From assembly GCA_019454045.1 (NCBI GenBank), contig SKCR01038863.1, forward strand, positions 186,001 through 250,000: DNA of 64,000 bases, in the 5' to 3' direction. The DNA is from Zanthoxylum bungeanum. Its lineage: Eukaryota; Streptophyta; Magnoliopsida; Sapindales; Rutaceae. Made by a program: the position numbers and the translations under genes. Position 1 is the stretch's first letter; every line of letters begins with the position of its first letter. Below the pieces are notes generated by a model, which saw only the letters and a list, made by a program, of their open reading frames with translations, was not told where the DNA came from and did not search any database. Of this stretch, positions 59,279 to 64,000 are shown in pieces.

Positions 59279-62200
59279 GAGCGATGCCGCCAAATGCTAG
59301 CTTTTTTATTCAATGTTTAATCATGTTTTCTTGACTTTAAGCATGCTTGTTATAATCTAATTTGATTAGATTTAGGGTGTTTGACACTTAATGAAATATC
59401 CCCGCTTAATAAGGTTTTATAGTAACTAGTATTTGGAATACTTGTTTCTTGGTCCGTCTTGTCAATACGGTTTATAAATATCTTTTTGTTGACTACATCC
59501 GAGACCGTGCCTCTGCTGTGAGGGTGTAGCTGATAGAAATTTTATTTATGCCGAATGTATATTAGATACTAGATAAATTCAAGCGAAAGCGGAATCCTGA
59601 ACGTGCCCTAGCTGTCAGGGTTACGCAAGTAACTTGAGTTTATCATTGACAAGTTTAACCTTGGTACGTCTCCTTGTGGTCCTGCCTTCGCAGCGACAAC
59701 GAGAAACGGCCAGGACCGGAACCTTGGAGTCACTAGTGAGTGATTGACAATTAGTTGTCTACCTGTGAATATACGTAGGCGAGACCGTGCCTCTGCTGTG
59801 AGTCGAAATATATTCATGGGGTCCTCTTCCCATTATGGAATTTGATTTAATTATTGAATTCTCATCTTTCCGTTGGGGATTACGGCATTACGTAAAAATA
59901 GTGGGAGGCACTGCTAAGTTTAAAATATTCCATAACTTAGGCAGTGTATGTTATTATGGAAATTGCCGCTTGTTTGTTTCCTTATTCTATAGTAGATAGA
60001 ATTAAACTTTTATTTACTGCACACATATTATGATATGTTATCTGACTAGACTCTTGGTTGCAGTCATTCTAGATATGTTCTAGATACTAATAGACTAGGA
60101 TATTTTAGATTAGTCTAAACCATCGGGAACTGTTGTTCCGATTTTCTTGAAAAATAAAGATGGTTAATGACTTAGTTTCTAAGTCATGATAGATAATCTA
60201 GATAGATATCCCCTTTAGGATATAATACTTTAGAGACAATAGTTTCTTATGCAGTAAGAATTGACTTGAATTAGTTCATGTCTCGAGATTCTTGACTGGC
60301 ATTTAGAAAGCCCTATTAGGTATTTGTTTATCTAGTAATGACGTTTCTAAGCTTTAATTACCTTTAGAGGTAATGTGTCTGACACAATTTTCTAATCAGT
60401 TATTTACAATTGTTGTGAATAGTTGAATGCAAATAGTAAAGCTAAAGAAAGGAGATGCGTATATTTGTGTATAGAAAATATCGATTTTCACAATACTACA
60501 ACTATATGTATTGGATACCAGATCTCCCGTCTAGTTATTTGAATAATTGGTTAACGATTGTTTTGATATTTGATATTGGAACTTGCGACTATTGGATAGT
60601 CACCTGTTCTTTATAAACAATTGTTACATATTTTATAATAACTAGTAGTGTCATTGACGTAGAGATAAACATTAAGAAAAATTATTCGGTAAAGTAAATA
60701 ATTTAGAACGGTGCTTTATGGGTTTAATCACTTAAGCATTGGATGTTTATTCCGTATGGTGAAGGATGGTTTGATACTAGATCACACCACATATCCTTAT
60801 CCATTTAATGAATATTGTATTCAGGAAAGTGATTAAGATCTCGTTTAACCAATGATTGACGTTGGACCACCAGATTTATTTAACTGATACATTGGATGTA
60901 TGTAGTTCAATGAATAATAATTGCTTAAGGTAGTTTTCTATACTTCGTAACTTAGTTGATGAATTGTCATAACTTAGTTATATGTTTCTGAATGAACACA
61001 TATTGAAAGTCTTGAAAGTATCAAGTACTTTCAATCCGTTCTGATGAAACGTAGATTGAACATTTTTGACTTGTTCAAATATATTCAATCTAAAGGTTTT
61101 AGAGAATTCTATCCTCAAAATTCATAACATGTCTTTGAACTGTTCAAAGATCTTTGATATGATCAAACGTATGAATTTAAAGCAATTAGTTCTAAGGTTA
61201 TTTATATGAATGATTCATATTCAATATTGTTCTTCCATGATTCCATCTTGATGGAAGTGAGATGAGCAATCGAATCTTATATGATTTGATTCGTCTGATA
61301 TTAAATGTTACCGAATTAGTTTCAATACTCTTGGGGTTATGCTCCAGTAACACTAATTCATCTCTTTAATTAATGTTCCATTATTTTCTACAGTTGCATA
61401 TATGATATGTATAGGTAGAAAATTTGAATCTTGAAAAGTTTGAGATTTCAATCTTTTTCTTTTATATAATAGTTATATGATGGAAATTACTTACACCTCG
61501 GAGGTATAAGTAAAAGTTTATCGTTTATTTTCTGTTTAATAGAATATTGTATTCTATTTAATGGAATATCTTTCCTACGATTCTAAGTAATAAAATCGTT
61601 TTATTACTTGGTGTGTAACATCAGATGTTAACTATTGTAGAAAAGACTTGACTTATTGAAGTCAAATGTGAGAATGATAAATTATAAATGGAACTATGTA
61701 ATTAATAAGATGAAACAACCCTTATACATCTTCCGTGCAAGTCCAATAGGATAACAGAATCATTCACGAGTATTTGATACTTAATGTGTCCGTTGTTTTC
61801 TTATTGAAGAAAAATTATCCTATGACTTTTAATGGAAGCGATATTTGATATCGATTCTGGAAGTTCACCATTGAACCATAGATCTAAGATTGTTCATAGC
61901 TTACTACGATCAAGTTTTGAACTTGATTAAGCTTTCATTATGAATTAGTTCATGATATGTGCTAATTGTTTTCGCAGCGAAAGCATTGTGAGCTTATTAA
62001 AGGTTTGACCTTTACAGTATGACAGTGAGAAAAGTTATACTCAGCAATCTATTGTAGATTCTGAAAAACTTATCTCTAGTCACACTAAATGAACAATTAA
62101 AGATATATTGGTTAATGTTGATAATAAACTGTATATTTTAGTTAAAGAATACAAGTGGCGTTTTTGGATGACTTATTCAGATAAGGATCAGTTGTGATTT

Positions 62201-62390
62201 CCTTATTTGAAAAGTTCATTCTGGAATGGCCCTAGAGTTTGTGTTCTGCTGAGATCGCATTTTAGTGTGCTAGCTTATAGAGCCTATTGTAGACTCGGAT
62301 AAGTCTTCCAGAAATATGTGTTCTCTATTTTTGATATCGTCAGATTGTCTGATCTTGTCGAAGTATATAGAATAATATGTGATTAGAAGG
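59279..62390 (+). other. Leader and eroded gag/integrase region of element F
   Basis: No open coding region. A 'gagaccgtgcctctgctgtgag' block occurs twice (59501 and 59781), framing a tandem-like segment. Hairpins are common: 60167-60187 (9-bp stem atgacttag, loop TTT), about 60106-60121 (tttaga/tctaaa), 60357-60374 (attacc/ggtaat), 60378-60388 (gtgt/acac, loop CTG) and 60587-60601 (gactat/atagtc, loop TGG). 60400-62390 shows nothing clearly readable as gag or integrase. Confidence 0.55.
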
Positions 62391-62595
62391 GTTAGTGGGA
62401 GTGTACATATTACTTTCTAGTGTTATTTATCTTAACGACATTGTCATTATTATAGTAATAATGAGATGTTTTGAGGTAAAAGATTTACCTAAGTCTTCTT
62501 TACTCCGTGAAAACAGTGGAGTAGTCTCTGTTATATACGATATAAAGTTTTATATAAGATATAAAACCAAGAGACTTGTGAGATACTCCTATTAG
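62391..62595 (+). pseudogene. RT active-site remnant of element F
   Basis: After 'gttagtgggagt', which precedes the catalytic block in the alpha pol remnants as well, the frame reads LSSVIYLNDIVIII and then MRCFEVKDLPKSSL. This aligns with the copia RT motif around YVDD; here it reads YLND (62428-62439). The downstream frame stays open to 62595 but is too diverged for firm assignment. Confidence 0.6.
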
Positions 62596-63424
62596 TCGTA
62601 CATTAGATATGATCTAATGAAGGACATAACAAGGCTATATGTATGATAGTTAGTATAACTGTTCGACAGTTATTGTGTGTCTTATACATAGTATTCATCT
62701 TTCGTAAAGGATGATTCCTTTTTCGAAAGAGATATTGATTAGAATGTCTAAACAATATTATGTATCATTTGATGATGACATATTGAATACTTTATTATGT
62801 GCGATTATCGATGTCGATTTAATCGTAATTGTTACGAGTTATTTTGACATCCTATAGACCATATGATGGATCTTGAAACACGTTCTTTGTGATCTTTGAG
62901 ATATTAAGAACGAGTTTCTAATTCATGGAGAATATAGTCTGCAACCATTAGGGTCATATTAGTTTTGAGACTAATTATGACGTTAGACAGTCTACGTCAT
63001 AAAGAGTCAGAAAAGATGCAGTGGGAGTGTCACGAAGGATTATACTTTTTAGTGGAATCAAATGCAACTTTTGAAGTATTGACTTATGAAGTTGCATAGT
63101 GACCTTATAAAATAGAAGTTTTAATTGTGTTGTGCTTGCGGTTGTCCTCATAGTATTTTTGGATTTGATCCTAAATACTTGGACAACTTAGTAGCTGTAG
63201 CATAATACAGATATAGCATCCATTTCATATTAATGTAAAATTTAGATTCTACAAAATATGAATGATGCTGACTATGGGAAACGATGGAGTTTGTTTGACA
63301 AACTCGATATGTAATAGCAGACTTGTTTTTGTTGCCTACCTCTTAAGTACTGGGTGAGCTTTTGAGGGCCATGTGCATACGTTGCACATTGAGACGTGTA
63401 TATGATACCGTGGATTGACGTGTA
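62596..63424 (+). other. Downstream remnant of element F up to a break
   Basis: It probably contains decayed RNase H sequence, but no motif is clear. It ends at 63424 inside sequence that is neither an LTR nor a polypurine tract, so F is truncated here. Confidence 0.4.
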
Positions 63425-64000
63425 TATCCATCGACATTGATTATGAAGCTTTCCATGGTCAATGGGTCACGCTTGACTGGGATCACTAAGTTTGTTGTGC
63501 CAAAGCCAAGGCTTAGTTGATTCATAGGAAAAAGGTTAGGTAATACATTGGATGTATTGGCATATATAAGATATATGTTTCGGACTTGGACGTCCCCTAC
63601 CGGATCTAGGAATTGGATTGGATCCAATTGATCTTAGAGATCTACCTAGTTAATTATCATACAATTTGTTGGCCAAAGTCAAGATTGTGTGATATTTAAC
63701 GGGATCCTAACCCACTAGGAACACGATTTCCCGAGTACTCGACAGAGGGTTAGAGGCTCGCCGAAAAATAGTGGGTGGCAAGAATTGAATTTTCAATATT
63801 CGTTTAATTACTTTCCATACCCGCTCATTCAAATTATTTCATCGTAAATTAAATGTTAGTTGGACTAATATTTAAATTGTTGTTTTAATAAACAGTTGGA
63901 CTGTATTATAGTTGATTATATAATTGGATTATAGTAATCAATATATTTGAATTAATAATTTCAATTTACAGTTGTTTTTATAATTGGATTATAGTAATCA
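63425..64000 (+). repeat. Near-identical second copy of an internal alpha-3 segment
   Basis: It matches 53871-54449 almost base for base. The visible differences are one substitution and single-base losses in short homopolymers (ccccc to cccc, aaa to aa, tt to t). alpha-3-specific variants (for example gtgggtggcaag and ttttcaatattcg) are shared, whereas alpha-1 and alpha-2 differ. It continues past the right edge and includes the start of the hairpin string. Confidence 0.93.

Noticed and set aside
59608..59817. 69-codon minus-strand frame
   Set aside because: Antisense of the F leader between two copies of a repeated block; no domain and no sign of conservation.

Overview
The window looks like intergenic, repeat-packed DNA of a flowering plant, probably a eudicot with a repeat-rich genome. 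The evidence is the content: plant Ty1/copia elements with initiator-Met tRNA primer sites, Ty3/gypsy elements with the TGGCG-type primer sites seen in the plant Tat/Ogre group, and the end of a CACTA DNA transposon. I found no host gene, no tRNA or rRNA gene and no CRISPR array. Almost every base that can be explained is transposon, and no element here encodes an intact polyprotein.

Left nest (1-33.5 kb). After a CACTA terminus (1-174) comes alpha-1, a copia element with ~2.06-kb LTRs (5' LTR 230-2293; 3' LTR start 8136). Its 3' LTR was hit by alpha-2 (8243-26878, target duplication attag). The 3' LTR of alpha-2 was then hit by element C (17841-26571, minus strand, target duplication cttgg). 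C is a Tat/Ogre-like gypsy relative with two near-identical ~2.4-kb LTRs and no coding region. It carries ~2 kb of GC-rich minisatellites beside its 3' LTR and a long polypurine tract. The resumed alpha-1 3' LTR (26884-28439) is cut by element D, a minus-strand Tnt1/Tork-type copia whose gag-pol (28938-32898) is the best-preserved protein here. D has lost its 5' LTR, and the tail of the alpha-1 LTR is gone too.

Middle (33.5-39.5 kb). This is AT-rich DNA with LTR-like scraps, an unclassified GGTT/AACC-rich repeat split by a minus-strand solo alpha-type LTR (35179-36959, target duplication gaacc), and a collapsed copia element I with a gag remnant.

Right nest (39.5-64 kb). Copia H (LTR 39485-41453) lies in the collapsed LTR of I. 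Its leader holds a gypsy solo LTR, J (43181-45554, target duplication catag), and its gag is cut by gypsy element G (46414). The RT of G is cut by alpha-3 (49975), and alpha-3 is cut by copia F (56647). The last 576 bp repeat an internal part of alpha-3 almost exactly.

The most interesting signals are two. (1) The LTRs and untranslated leaders of the alpha family, the LTR of H and the leader of F carry strings of near-perfect hairpins, mostly with 3-nt loops (TGG in alpha, mainly GAG in H). Some stems differ between copies by paired, pairing-preserving changes. (2) Three alpha copies share the same pol lesions, so the family probably spread as a defective passenger.
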